NCBI GenBank assembly: GCA_021292105.1 | Contig: CM037870.1 | Location: forward strand, 18,531,087 to 18,595,086 | DNA: 64,000 bases | Reading direction: 5' to 3' | Source: Anadara kagoshimensis | Taxonomy: Eukaryota > Mollusca > Bivalvia > Arcoida > Arcidae | Notes under the pieces: generated by a model | What the model was told of the DNA's origin: nothing | What the model saw: the letters and a program-made list of their open reading frames with translations, nothing else | The model's database searches: none | Position numbers and translations under genes: made by a program | Shown: positions 45,546-57,236 of the stretch, piece after piece | Numbering within the stretch: the stretch's first letter is position 1 | Layout of the letters: every line of letters begins with the position of its first letter

Positions 45546-45573
<28 letters not shown>
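45546..45573. repeat. GT microsatellite, duplicon A
   Basis: 14 GT units; the duplicon B counterpart near 59530 is interrupted. Confidence 0.9.
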
Positions 45574-45575
<2 letters not shown>

Positions 45576-45744
45576 CGATGTGTGTGTTTTCTTCCAAGTG
45601 TATTTTTATCAACTGAAACATCGTCTATCCCATTCTTTCGTAAGAATTTTTTGTATTTTAAAAAATGTTAACTCATATTTAATCTATGACAATTTCTCTT
45701 TTTCATATTTCGTTGTCCTGTTAAACTGTTTTGTCTAAAGAATG

Positions 45745-45915
45745 ATAATTAAAAAACCAACATACTAATCCGTGTCCTAATCATAATCCAGAAGCAAAGT
45801 AAAAACTTTGGAATGACAAGTTAGGCTAGACACGTGACTTTTGACCAGGGAAGTGAAGCCGTTGTCTGGAAGGTTAAGCATCTCTTGTTTAGCTAGGTAC
45901 ACCCGTCAAAATACA
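45745..45915 (+). repeat. family A inside duplicon A
   Basis: Counterpart of 59712-59885; both share the unusual gccgttgtctggaaggttaa/ga. Confidence 0.6.
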
Positions 45916-46340
45916 CACGTTATTTGTCTAAAGAATAATAACCATATACAAATGTTACTTTATAATTTATTTTTTACATTCAATGTGCTGTGCAATTTTA
46001 CCATACTAATTAAATCAATCAGGTAATCAAAAACTGGATAAATAATTTCCTGGATAGGTAATGTCTTAAAATATGTGTGTATCATTTTGCATCGCTTAAG
46101 AACCCTCCCTGGGCATTATCTGGAGTGCACTGTAAAGCCCTAAATGTGTGCTACTTCACCTTTAACTGGTGACGTATCGATTTAAGTGAACTATTCTTGA
46201 TTTCGACGAAAAATCCCATTCAGTCAATCAATCCTATAGCCGATTTTCTTGCTTGCAAAGATTATGAAAATTCGCTGATCAGGCGATGCTTCGTTCGTTT
46301 GGATACATGTTTCTGTCTAAATGAGAATTGTTTGAATTCT

Positions 46341-46355
46341 TCATTCACACATTCT
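46341..46355. repeat. LINE target-site duplication, left
   Basis: tcattcacacattct, repeated exactly at 55275-55289 immediately after the ACTC tail. Confidence 0.92.
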
Positions 46356-46959
46356 CCCCCGTGGGGAACCCGGGTTAGAATAGGTCCCCAGTACCTCATG
46401 CTTGTCGTAAAAGGCGACTAAAATGAGGCATTCCGTTTGCCGTGGAATGCAATCCTTGATGGTGGAGGACGGGATTCTGGTGATTGAGGACCGTGTAGAT
46501 TGCGGTTTGCTCTGGCCCAACACATCACTTTGACCCTTACTTCATCTAGAAGGACGGTTGGCATCGGCCCGTGTCCAATCAATCGGCTGGTCACGCCTAG
46601 CCCTACATGCAAGATAATTGTATTTCCTAAATCTTTTCTCTTTGTCATCATTTCTTTTTCATAACTTTTGTCTTGTTCTTGCATGTAGAAGGCGGTGGCT
46701 CATGGGTCAAATCTGGTCTCTTTGTGATGTTTGATTATATCTCTTAACTTGGCATCCATGAATTATTTATTTGCTAAATCTTTCTGGATGTTGACTTATC
46801 ATTGTTAATCATGAATTTATACTTGATCATCACAATTTTACTATGGTGCATATCTTCTTTGTAGTCCTTGGTGCTGTTCTGAGTTGGTTTCCCCGGAACA
46901 TAAAAGCAAAAGGATTGGTGGGTGGGGAGCAAGGAGGATGAAATACCAACATCTTCAGG
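46356..46959 (+). other. LINE 5' untranslated region
   Basis: About 600 bp between the target-site duplication and the ORF1 ATG. It is GC-richer than its surroundings. The element appears complete at its 5' end. Confidence 0.6.
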
Positions 46960-47907
46960 ATGGGTACTCAAAAAACTTCTTCAAATAGTTCTAAAAGATT
47001 GAGATCAGAAAGTGATGAAGAATCTGATGTCTTTGTTGCTTGGGCGAGGTTTGTCGTGGTGCAATCTACTACTGACCAGCCTTTAAAAATTAACCCGTTT
47101 GTTATTAGTGAAGCTGTACAGGGTATTGCAGGTGATGTAACCGGAATTAAAAAGTTAAATTCTGGCTCTCTCCTAATTGAATGTTCAACACGGCAACAAT
47201 CAACTAATTTGCTTGCTACAAAACATTTTGCTAGCTTTCCAGTTAAAGTTGTACCACATGGGTCACTTAATACAAGTAAAGGTATTATACGTGATCGAGA
47301 GCGTTCAATGAATGACATGAGCGAAGCTGACATTTCTGCTGAGCTAGCATCACAGGGAGTCATCAATGTCAGACGTTTCTCGTTTAAAAAGGATGGTTCT
47401 TTTATACCTTCCAACACATACCTTTTGACCTTTTCTATGTCAGCCCCTCCAAAGGGAATTAAAGCTGGCTATTATAATATCAAAGTGGAAACATTTATTC
47501 CAAGACCACTGAGATGTTATAAATGTCAAAAATTTGGTCATGGATCAAGGGCATGCAAATCTGTTGATGTTTGTTGCCGTTGTGGTTCAAAGGGTCATCA
47601 GATTACTGATTGTACAAACACTATTAAATGTGTAAACTGTAAAGAAAACCACATGGCTTCTTCCAGGGATTGTTCCATTTGGAAGAGGGACTATGAAATA
47701 AATAAAATTAAAGTGAATAAAACATAACTTTTCCTGAAGCTAGAAAACTTTACTCCCAAACACACATTGCACCACAAGCCTCATATGCCTCTGTAGTCAC
47801 GGGTTCCTCAAAGAAGTTTATTTCTGTTGCTTGTCAGACAGACTTTTCGTCTCTAAATGACAAAAGTTCAACACCAGCAACAAAGACTTCTTCAACAAAA
47901 AATAATG
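46960..47907 (+). pseudogene. LINE ORF1 N-terminal part, CCHC zinc-knuckle nucleic-acid-binding protein
   Basis: ATG at 46960 opens 255 codons. Three knuckles follow one another: CYKCQKFGHGSRAC, CCRCGSKGHQITDC and CVNCKENHMASSRDC. A 1-bp deletion near 47722 closes the frame; the next frame continues coherently (TFPEARKLY, SYASVV) to the transposon insertion at 47908. The product would coat LINE RNA. Confidence 0.85.
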
Positions 47908-47911
47908 TTAA

Positions 47912-50124
47912 AGGTCACCGGTCACCAAATTTATGAATTTTGTAATTTGCATTCCTATGGGTAGAGTTGTCAATACTGATGTGTCTGGTGGGTTTTCACA
48001 CATTACAGTTACCTGTAATATACTAAAAACTTACCTGAACGAAGTTCTAATACTCGGTAATTTCCGACACCGCTCGTAACTTTCCGGCGACCTAATTGAT
48101 GACGTACATGGTGTTAAGCTGCTGAGGAAAGACACATTACCTATATATGAATCCATATGTAACATGTGGGTTTGTGTGTCATTTTGAAGGGTTTTAAAGT
48201 TTGATTTCAAGTCAAAATTATATATTTTGTGAAATTTTGATATAATAATACCACAATGAACGATAAAAAAAATTTTTCTCAAAAATTTAAGAACAAATTA
48301 AAGCCAGATTTACACAAGTCCCTTATGCAGCTTTCTACAAATTGAGTGCACATGGAAAACGCAAGAATAAAGTCGTATTTTCCAACAAACTCGCAAAATA
48401 TTGTCAAAACTTGATACAAAATATACTGACCTAATAGGAAAAAATATTTTTCATTCATCCATAAGTGAATTTAATTCTGTACATAGAGCAATTTTTGAAG
48501 TTTTTAACAAAACAACTAATATAACCATGTCAAAATTATCCCTTCTGTACCTTCTTACTCGGAACAACTATAAATATTATAATTATGTCATAGTTGGAAT
48601 ATTAATGATGAAATATGAAAAAACCCGAACAACAATGACCTACCTGACCCTAAATACCCTGATGTAACTTTGAATGAGGCCCAATTGGTGTATAAACTTC
48701 GTCGAATTTTCCCAAAATTTCTCTATGTACAGATAAACTGAATAACTTTTTTTGTCATTTAAAAATATAATTTGGTTAGGCCAATGCATTTAATATGCAA
48801 TTTATTGATAGTTTAATGAAAACATTTTCAATTAAAAGAAATAAATGATAAAAACCATGTGCACTCAATTTATGGAAATATAGTAATTGCTTTGAATGTA
48901 TTGGGGCTATTTTTCATATACGAGAAAAGTCAGTGACATAAGAGTGGTATAATCATTTCAGACAATATAAATTATTATGAATGGATTCGAATTCAGTCAA
49001 ATAAAAAAAATTCATAGATTTTAACAATTTTAATATTCAAAATTAATTTAATTCCGTAAGTCAGTCAGCTGGTCAGTTCACCAGTTCATATGTTCACACA
49101 AATCGAGACTTGTATGTCTCTTATTCAAATCAACTAATCTAACATTTATTTTTTCAAACACATCTTTTCAGAATCCATCAAAAACGACAAATAACATTTA
49201 CCGGGTATATCATAAAGATTTATACACACGTGTCAATTAATGTTGCAAATTGTAAGGAAAACCCTGTTGATTACAGGTGATAGATGTCTACTTCTAAACA
49301 GGATGTTGCTTGCCAATGTAGCATATTGATAATCTCTTAATTACTGGTATGTGAGGGGATGTAAATCGCACTTTAACCGATATTAATTTATTGTGAAAAA
49401 AATTAAAGAAAATTTCCCGCGAGTTTTGATTAAGCCGTTAGTTAGTCGGGTATAATCCCACTGGTATCACATTTTGATATGAGTTATTTTCAGCTTATTA
49501 AAATTAGGCGTAAAAAATTGTTATTAGTAGTAAATGAAAATTTTAAATATCGTTTTTTGAATTTATCATGGAAACACTGAAATTAAATCAAAAATGAAGA
49601 TTTAACAAAATGGGGATTGGAAATCTGACCAGTACTCTATCGAAAAAAAATTAAACAATATTTGATAAAAAAATATTACGCACCGACATAAACTCCCATT
49701 TCCATTATTATTATTAAATTAAACTTACTGCGAATAGGGAAGCTATTGATTTTAATTAGAATTCGGAAATTGTTTACAAACGTTTTCATATTCAAGTGAT
49801 ACTGGGGTGAAATATTTGATTTCAGAGACAATAAGAAGTTATTTTTTAGACCTGTATTTTGATATTTTCGTTGTACAAAAATTCTACTCGAAAACGTGTT
49901 CTAATAATATATTGATTTTAACCTAAAAATAAAATAAAAATGGGACAATTTCTGAAACAAATATGAATTAAAATCAATTTGAGGTAAATTAATAATATAG
50001 CTGTACTAGAGAGAAGAAAAAAAGCAGACTACAGAATCCGATCAAAAGTGCTCGAAAATTTTTTTCATGTACATGTTTTTAATATATAATATTAATATTG
50101 ATATTTAATATTAATTCACCGAAA

Positions 50125-50155
<31 letters not shown>

Positions 50156-50775
50156 ATTCAACAGAGAAGTTAACATATTTAGAATGATATTAAATATTAA
50201 TGAAAATAAATATGAATAATATTTTAAATAAAAACACGAAAATGTGTATTCTTTTTATCAATTCGTTTTGATAGATAAAAATAAAAAGATAAATAAATTA
50301 ATTAATTAATAAATAAATAAATGATTTAAAATTATGTTTTGTAATAGTATAAGTAATAGTATATCATACTTAGAGCAAACAAGAATATAGTTCTTATTTA
50401 TTTATTTATTTATTATGTTTATTTTTTTATTTATTTTTTTATGCTGAAGGAAATTGAAATATCCAATATAAAAATAAATAAATAATAAAACATGAGAAAT
50501 TACTACTGATAAATCTGGGTAATAAATACAGATCACTCTACAAGCTTTAGTTACTAGATAACTTGGATAACACCTTCTGCGTCATTTCCGGTTTTGGACC
50601 CTTTTACTACCAAAGGGAGATAACACCGTTTTCAACAGTTTTAGGACTTTATTTTACGCTGTAACAAAAGACAGAAATGATTAAAAAATGTTATTTGTGG
50701 CTAAATCTACTTTTTATTATGTAATCTTTCGGAAAATAGTACTAAAAAATTTCGGTTTTTGGTGACCGGTGACCT
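47912..50775. mobile_element. 2.86-kb non-autonomous DNA transposon inside the LINE, TTAA-flanked
   Basis: Terminal inverted repeats AGGTCACCGGTCACCAAA (left) and its complement at 50758-50775, flanked by TTAA at 47908-47911 and 50776-50779. A TTAA duplication suggests a piggyBac-like transposase in trans; a TA duplication (mariner-type) fits equally well because of the AT context. The interior is AT-rich with tetranucleotide runs and no transposase-like ORF. It splits LINE ORF1, so it is younger than the LINE. Confidence 0.8.
50122..50157. repeat. AAAT microsatellite inside the TTAA transposon
   Basis: Nine AAAT units; related TTTA tracts lie at 50396-50435. Confidence 0.9.
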
Positions 50776-50781
50776 TTAAAC

Positions 50782-51327
50782 AAAGTTCATCTATTTAACA
50801 GTAAAGACGTGAAGACTAGCTCTTCATCAAATATTAATACAAGTAATAATTCAAAATCAACTAAACAAAATGTTTTAAACAAACAAAAACTAAATTCGCG
50901 GGAGCAAAAATCAGCTCCAGCTTCCTCCGATGCAGAAGCTTTATCTCAAAGCAACACTGCATCACAACCTATAACAAAGGAAGCAGATTCTGGAAAGGTT
51001 AAACCTGGTCCAGTTAAAAAACAAAATAAAATAAAATCAGGAAAGAATGAACAAGTATACTATGTCCTTGATAAGAGTCCCGAAGCATTACTTCGGAAAA
51101 ATCCAATATTGGATTCCCCCAATATATATGAAGCATTGGAAGGTGATATAAGTTCATCTGATGAAAATGCTTCAACACGTACTGATACTGATGGTTTTAC
51201 CCAAGTTCGTAAGGGGCGTAATAATCGACGGCGTGGTTCTGGACGCCATCGTAGTCGTTCTGAAGACTGCGACATGGATACATCCCAGTCGCATATATCC
51301 CCAGTACGTCCTCCTAATAATTGGTAA
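50782..51327 (+). pseudogene. LINE ORF1 C-terminal part
   Basis: Continuation of ORF1 beyond the nested transposon: a Ser/Asn/Lys-rich region, a VYYVLDKSPEALLRK motif, and an Arg-rich end closing with PPNNW and a stop. Joining across the insertion needs a 1-bp shift, so the ORF had decayed or shifted at the junction. Confidence 0.7.
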
Positions 51328-54300
51328 TCCTAAAATAATACAATGGAATTGTAGAGGTTTTAAAAATAATATGGATGAATTAGCAGTTTTAGCACAAGAT
51401 TTTTACCCAGTTGCATTTTGTCTTCAAGAAACTTATATTAAAGAATCGGATAATGAAATCAAATTTCGTCATTACAAACCATATCAATTTTGTTCTCCTA
51501 ATGCTGATAGAGCTTCGGGAGGTTCTTCAATTTTTATTCGAAATGGAATTATTCATAGTCCCATATCTCTTGATACTAATCTCCAAGCAGTTGCAGTTCG
51601 CATAACGCTACAGATAACTATAACATTATGCTCGATATATATTCCTCCATCATCAGCATTATCTCTCACCGACATACAAAATTTGGTTGAACAGTTACCT
51701 ATACCATTTCTTTTAGTTGGTGATTTTAATGGACACATCCCACTTTGGGGAAGTTCGCGCCTAAATAATAAAGGCAGAATAATAGAAAACTTGTTGTCTA
51801 ACAATGAGCTATGTATATTAAATGACGGGTCTAAAACATTTCTATCTGATGCGATTGGTACTTATTCAGCTTTAGACCTGTCGCTATTGGATCCTGATAT
51901 TTTAAATGATTTTTCCTGGAAAGTCCATGATGATGTTGTGGAACGATCATTTTCCAATTATAATGGAATATACATCCGGGTCAAATGACCTTTCTATTCC
52001 TAGATGGAACTTTGCAAAAGCTGATTGGAATCATTTTCGAAATCTCTGCGCGGAAAAGATTTCTATCGAGAGATTTGAAAATGAAACTGATAAAATTCAG
52101 AGTTTTACTGATGTTCTTATTGAAATTGCTAATGACTGCATTCCTAAAACCTCTGCAAATCCTCGTATCCATAAACCATGGTACAACGAGGAATACAGAC
52201 AAGCTAGGAAAAGTCGAAAACAAGTTGAGAGACAATTTAATAAGTTTCCTACACAAAACAACTTGCAGTTAGTCCGTTTATTTCGAGCAAAGGCTCGAAG
52301 AACAGCTAAAAATTGCAGGAGAGACTTTTGGAGAAAATATGTCTCTAAGATCAACTCTCGCACTCCACTAAATCAAGTTTGGAATATGGTGCGCAAAATG
52401 AAAGGCAAAGGTTCTTCAGATTCTGTTAAACATCTTAAAATAAATGATACAATTTTAACATCTGAAAAAGATATTTCCAACAAAATAGCTGAGACGATAT
52501 CTACAAATTCGTCATCAGTTAATTATACATCAGAATTCCAAAAACATAAAAACTTACAAGAAAAGTATAAATTATCTTTTAAATCTGACAATACCGAGGG
52601 TTACAATGATATATTTTCAATTGAAGAACTTCAAAATGCTGTTTCGAAGGCACATGATACGGCAGTTGGTCCTGATGATGTGCACTATCAACTCCTTAAA
52701 CATTTGCCTTCTTCTTGTCTTTCTACTCTGTTAGATATATTTAATGATATTTGGCAGAGTGATAATTTTCCATCATCTTGGCACAAAGCTGTCATTATTC
52801 CTATTCCAAAGCCAGGTAAGGATCACTCTGATCCATCTAACTATAGGCCTATTGCCTTAACTAGCTGCGTTTGTAAAACCATGGAAACGATGATCAATAA
52901 TAGACTCGTTTATTATCTTGAGTCTAATAATCTCCTCTCGCATATTCAGTGCGGTTTTAGGCGTAACAGAAGTACTTTAGATCACTTAGTTCGCCTTGAC
53001 TCATTTAATAAAAATGCCTTTATAAATAAACAACATGCGGTCTCTATATTCTTTGACCTAGAAAAGGCATATGATACCACTTGGAAATATGGCATCCTTA
53101 AAGATCTTCATGATATGGGTCTTAGGGGTCATATTCCTAATTTTATTAAAAACTTTCTCGAAAATCGAGAATTCAAAGTTCGGTTGGGGTCAACCCTCTC
53201 TGATGTCTTCGATCAAGAGATGGGTGTCCCGCAAGGTAGTATTTTATCTGTAAATCTTTTTAGCATTAAAATAAATAGTTTAGCTAAAGTTTAAACAATA
53301 GCATAGATGGATTTCTCTTTGTTGATGACTTTGGCATCTCCTGTAGAGGGACACATATGCATGCTATTGAAAGGCAACTTCAACTTTGCCTCAACAAAAT
53401 ACAAAAATGGTCATTAGAAAACGGTTCTAAGTTTTCAAAAACTAAAACTTCCTGTATCCATTTCTGCAATAAACGCAAAATGCATAATGACCCTGAACTT
53501 TATATCAATGGCAGTATTATTAAAGTCGTAAAAGAAGCTAAGTTTTTAGGAATCTTATTTGATTCCAAATTATCTTTTATTCCCCATATTAAAAGTCTCA
53601 AGGCTAAATGTCTTAAGGCATTGGACATTTTAAAGGTTTTATCCAATACACACTGGGGTGGTGATCAACCAACATTACTTCATTTATACAGGTCACTTAT
53701 CAGATCTAAACTGGATTACGGGTCTATTATTTATGGATCTGCCCGTAAATCATATTTAAAAGACCTTGATACAATTCATCACCAAGGTCTACGAATATGT
53801 TTGGGAGCTTTTAAAACGTCTCCAATTGATAGTTTATACGTGGAAGCTAATGAACCTCCACTGCATTTATGGCGTACTAAACTATGTCTGCAATATGCCA
53901 CAAAATTATTTGCAAATCCATCAAATCCGGCATTTCACTGTGTTTTTAATCCTCCTTATCTAGAGCTCTAAAATAAAAAGGTTAATGCTATTGCACCTTT
54001 AGGAATACGTTTAAAACCATATTTGGAGGAATGTAATTTAAAACTAGATCTTATTAAAAAACACAAATTAACAGATGATCCACCTTGGCTTCTTGATAAA
54101 CCAGAAGTCCATTTGGATTTAACAAACTATAAAAAGTCAGAAACAAGCCAAGACGTTTATCAACAGGAATTTGCTGCTATTAACGATAGATATAGTCGTT
54201 TGATTCCTCCAATTATTAGAGAGGAACTACGACAGTGGCATCCAATTTATACTGATGGATCAAAAACTGCTGGTCGGGTTTCAGCGGCCGCAGTTGTTGG

Positions 54301-55048
54301 AGACGAAACAATAAGTATTCGCCTTCCAAATGAAAGCTCTATATTTACAGCTGAGGCTAAAGCATTATTGCTTGCTTTACAGTTTATTTCAAAATCGCCT
54401 CATAACAATTATATTATATGCTCTGACTCTTTATCTGTCCTTCGGGCAATAAAGAACAGGAAGTTTGATCACCCTCTCATCAGTGAAATTCTGGAATTGC
54501 ATACTTCAATTACATATACAGTTTCAGATTTTAATAAAATCATACATTATTGTTGGTTACCTAGCCATGTTGGTATTAAAGGCAACACAAAAGCCGATTC
54601 AGCTGCTAAAGCAGCATTGTCTAAAAATATAACTTCTAGCTTAATTCCACATACTGATTTAAAACCATTGATATACAATTATATCAATGATCAATGGTCA
54701 AGTCATTGGAATAGCCAAGAACATAATAAATTATTTTCAATTCAGCCTTGTCTGGGATTTACACCTTTGTCCCAGTAAAATAGGCATGAAAGTATTGTTC
54801 TTCGGCGCTGTAGAATCGGCCATAGTTATTTCACACATTCTTTTATATTGAAGGGAGAACAACCTCCCCAATGTATCCTTTGTCAAGGTCAACAATCTGT
54901 CCAACACATTTTGCTGGATTGTGTTGACTTTGCACATACAAGGGATACTTTTTATTCAGCATTATCAATGCAAGATCTTTTTAGTAATGTCAGTGGACAT
55001 CAAATTTTAAACTTCCTTCGGGAAATTAACTTGTATCATAAAATATAA
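51328..55048 (+). pseudogene. LINE ORF2: endonuclease, reverse transcriptase, RNase H, CCHC
   Basis: Domains in order: APE-type endonuclease at 51340-51960 (IIQWNCRG, LQETYI, LVGDFNGH, then NDHFPI after a frameshift near 51937). Reverse transcriptase at about 52600-53500 (VIIPIPKPGK, NYRPIALT, CGFRRNRSTLDHL, FFDLEKAYDTTW, GVPQGSILS, then FVDDF after a second shift near 53291). RNase H at 54240-54640 (IYTDGSK, FTAEAKALLLAL, CSDSLSVLRAI, WLPSHVGIKGN). A C-terminal CILC...HILLDC zinc motif. In-frame stops sit at 53969-53971 and 54776-54778. The catalytic residues are recognisable, so it is a recently dead copy. Confidence 0.88.
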
Positions 55049-55274
55049 TTGTTTTATCATATATAACCCAGTGTTTTATTTATAAATTGTCTGTGATATA
55101 ACTGGTTTTTATCAGTTTAGCAATAGTTTTATTAAAAATTTATTTGTTGTTATTTTTAATTTTACATTTTAATACTTTGTGTTATAGATACTATTGTATC
55201 TTTTACTTTTTTTAGCCACGAATAGCTGCAATAAGCTGATGCGGCTTTAAACAATAACTCACTCACTCACTCAC

Positions 55275-55289
55275 TCATTCACACATTCT
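55275..55289. repeat. LINE target-site duplication, right
   Basis: Exact 15-bp copy of 46341-46355; the original FEM1 3' flank resumes at 55290. Confidence 0.92.
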
Positions 55290-55340
55290 GACGATACAAA
55301 AATTAATTTGTAGTTTATATCTTCAGTTGCCATCTTTCTG

Positions 55341-57236
55341 CTAGTGTGTTTCAATAAAGTCTGCAATACTCGCCGGCACGAGAGATTTGTATGGAATGTT
55401 TTCTTTAAGAATCACCTTGGCTGCCAAACATTGTAGTGGAACATAACAAACTTCTGTAAAAGAAAATCCAATAGCTTTTAACATTGTTAAAGCAGAATAA
55501 CCGTCATGGGTGACCATATCTAAATGTGAATATTCAATCAACAATTTAATGACGTCTTCTCTTGTTGAATTGAGATAATCACAGTAAATAGTGCATTTGA
55601 TCAAAGGAGTGTGTCCTTCTAAGTCTGTTGTATCAGGTGACATCCCACTCTCCAATAAATACCGTACTAGCTGAATACAATTCAAGGAACGCAATTCGTC
55701 AATTTCCTGCCAACAAAAGCATGCTTTGATACAGCGATGTAATAAAGAAATGTATTTATAAGTAAAATTATGATTCAAAAATTTGGAAACAACTGCCCTT
55801 AAGCAAGATTCTCTCTTTGTAGTGCACTTCCAATTTGCGATATACTTTAATACGGCAAAAATTGTTTCAACTTTTGAATACGATAGGACATTATTCCCCA
55901 CAGACGATGATGACGATGCCAGATGATCAAGAAACCATATCATCGTATTAAACGTCAGAAATGTTTCTTCAGAATTATATTTTTCTAGAAATCTGACCCA
56001 ATTCAAGAAAAGGGACTCAAATTCTTTAAGCCAAGATTTACCCACAACGTCAGGAATATGAACTAGGATGTAATTCAAGACACTGGTAAATATTTGGATG
56101 CCATCGTCTGCTAAACAATCGTACAAACAGACCTTTGATAAATATTTCAACATTAATATCGTTTGGTCGTTATCTATACCGAGATTGGATTCAATCACAA
56201 TAGCCGCCTGTAACAAAATATCTGTTCTGTTCAAAAAGATGCGTTCGAGATCTTCCAAGGTTTTAAATTTCTGAACTCTATCGAAGATTCTCCTTTTCAA
56301 ACTGTGACATAAACTTCGATTACCATGATCAGAGGTTTGTTCTTTCACTTTGTATTCTAAAGATTTTTGCCAGTAACGTTTTGCTGAGTGAAGGGATTTG
56401 AATTTAACAGAGCGCCGTTTATCTAAAGTTTTGAGGGCATACAACTTTATTCTTACACAACCCATACATTCCATTGCTTTGCTCTTATCAATGGATTCAA
56501 TTGTGTCTGATTTGTTTAAGATATCAACCATTTCTGAATGTACTCTATCTCGTATCGTGTATTTTTGGTTAAAATAAAAACGTGCCGCCACTTCGATTGG
56601 TCTAAGCCCTCTTTTATCTTTTACCATCATGTTTGCGTGATGATCTACCAAGAATCTTACCAAACTGTCATCGCCATTCTCACACGCATCAAATATCATA
56701 GGCATATTATCTTTGTTTTTCCAGGCATTGACATCAACTCCATTGGAAATCAAAATTTTACAGATACCCTGATTTTCTCCAGCTAATGCAAGACAAGACT
56801 GGCCATCCGTGGTCACTAAATGGACATCAGCTCCATAAGCAATTAAACATTTGCAGACTTCTATTTTACCACTTTGACAAGCAATATGTAAAAGGGTTTG
56901 ATTCAAAGAATTAAGTCTCATATTGGGGTCTATGCCACACTCGTCCAAAATAAACTGCACAGACTCGACGCGATAGGACCTACAAGCTATATGAACACAG
57001 CTTGTACCATCAATCTTGTACGTAACGATAGTTTTCTTCTGTTTTGCATCGAAGTAACAGAGAAAAGATTTGAATCCAGTGATGTCGCGTGCTTTTAAAC
57101 ATCTTTGAATATTCCTGACTAATGTTGACAGATGATTTTCATACTGTTTCCAAACTGGCTCGACATCGATCCGTAAATACTGAGAAAATAAAACTGGGTT
57201 TATATTTAAATCATTCTGTGAGTACATTGCATCCAT
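55341..57236 (-). CDS. FEM1-like: FEM1-like ankyrin protein, copy A (CUL2 ligase substrate receptor family)
   Basis: A single-exon ORF of 631 codons plus stop. I place the start at the ATG at 57234-57236 (MDAMYSQ) because it aligns with the ATG of copy B; the frame stays open upstream without an ATG. Ankyrin repeats lie at about 45-235 (CVHIACRS, LLHIACQSGK and LVRFLVDHHA helices). A FEM1-type junction follows (KAMECMGC), then a TPR-like middle with DLERIFLNR and ESNLGIDN, matching the ELESI/ILGADN block of FEM1 proteins. The end has another ankyrin pair and a VHL-box-like tail (VPLQCLAAKVI to ADFIETH). The length matches FEM1A/B/C (about 617-669 aa). Known members recruit CUL2-elongin ligase to proteins with C-terminal degrons; the nematode founder acts in sex determination. 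Which paralogue this is cannot be told. A LINE ends about 65 bp beyond the stop codon. Confidence 0.88.
   Translation of the reverse strand: MDAMYSQNDLNINPVLFSQYLRIDVEPVWKQYENHLSTLVRNIQRCLKARDITGFKSFLCYFDAKQKKTIVTYKIDGTSCVHIACRSYRVESVQFILDECGIDPNMRLNSLNQTLLHIACQSGKIEVCKCLIAYGADVHLVTTDGQSCLALAGENQGICKILISNGVDVNAWKNKDNMPMIFDACENGDDSLVRFLVDHHANMMVKDKRGLRPIEVAARFYFNQKYTIRDRVHSEMVDILNKSDTIESIDKSKAMECMGCVRIKLYALKTLDKRRSVKFKSLHSAKRYWQKSLEYKVKEQTSDHGNRSLCHSLKRRIFDRVQKFKTLEDLERIFLNRTDILLQAAIVIESNLGIDNDQTILMLKYLSKVCLYDCLADDGIQIFTSVLNYILVHIPDVVGKSWLKEFESLFLNWVRFLEKYNSEETFLTFNTMIWFLDHLASSSSSVGNNVLSYSKVETIFAVLKYIANWKCTTKRESCLRAVVSKFLNHNFTYKYISLLHRCIKACFCWQEIDELRSLNCIQLVRYLLESGMSPDTTDLEGHTPLIKCTIYCDYLNSTREDVIKLLIEYSHLDMVTHDGYSALTMLKAIGFSFTEVCYVPLQCLAAKVILKENIPYKSLVPASIADFIETH

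Larger units (their letters stand above)
46356..55274 (+). mobile_element. I/Nimb-like LINE retrotransposon, degenerate
   Basis: About 8.9 kb including a nested DNA transposon, so about 6.05 kb of LINE. It has a 5' UTR starting ccccgtggggaaccc, ORF1 with three zinc knuckles, and ORF2 with endonuclease, reverse transcriptase, RNase H and a C-terminal CCHC. A tail of ACTC repeats abuts the target-site duplication. The RNase H domain places it in the I-superfamily group of LINEs; Nimb is my best guess from the mollusc-type ends. Frameshifts and in-frame stops make it non-autonomous. Confidence 0.9.

Noticed and set aside
46968-47417. 149-codon ORF antisense to LINE ORF1
   Set aside because: Shadow of the zinc-knuckle ORF1; no domain seen.
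48401-48667. 88-codon ORF inside the TTAA transposon as a transposase
   Set aside because: Short, AT-driven composition, no DDE/DDD-type motif.
56538-57098. ORFs on the + strand opposite FEM1 copy A, with counterparts opposite copy B (61615-62163)
   Set aside because: They mirror the ankyrin coding sequence; their conservation follows from the sense gene, and no motif or start context supports them.
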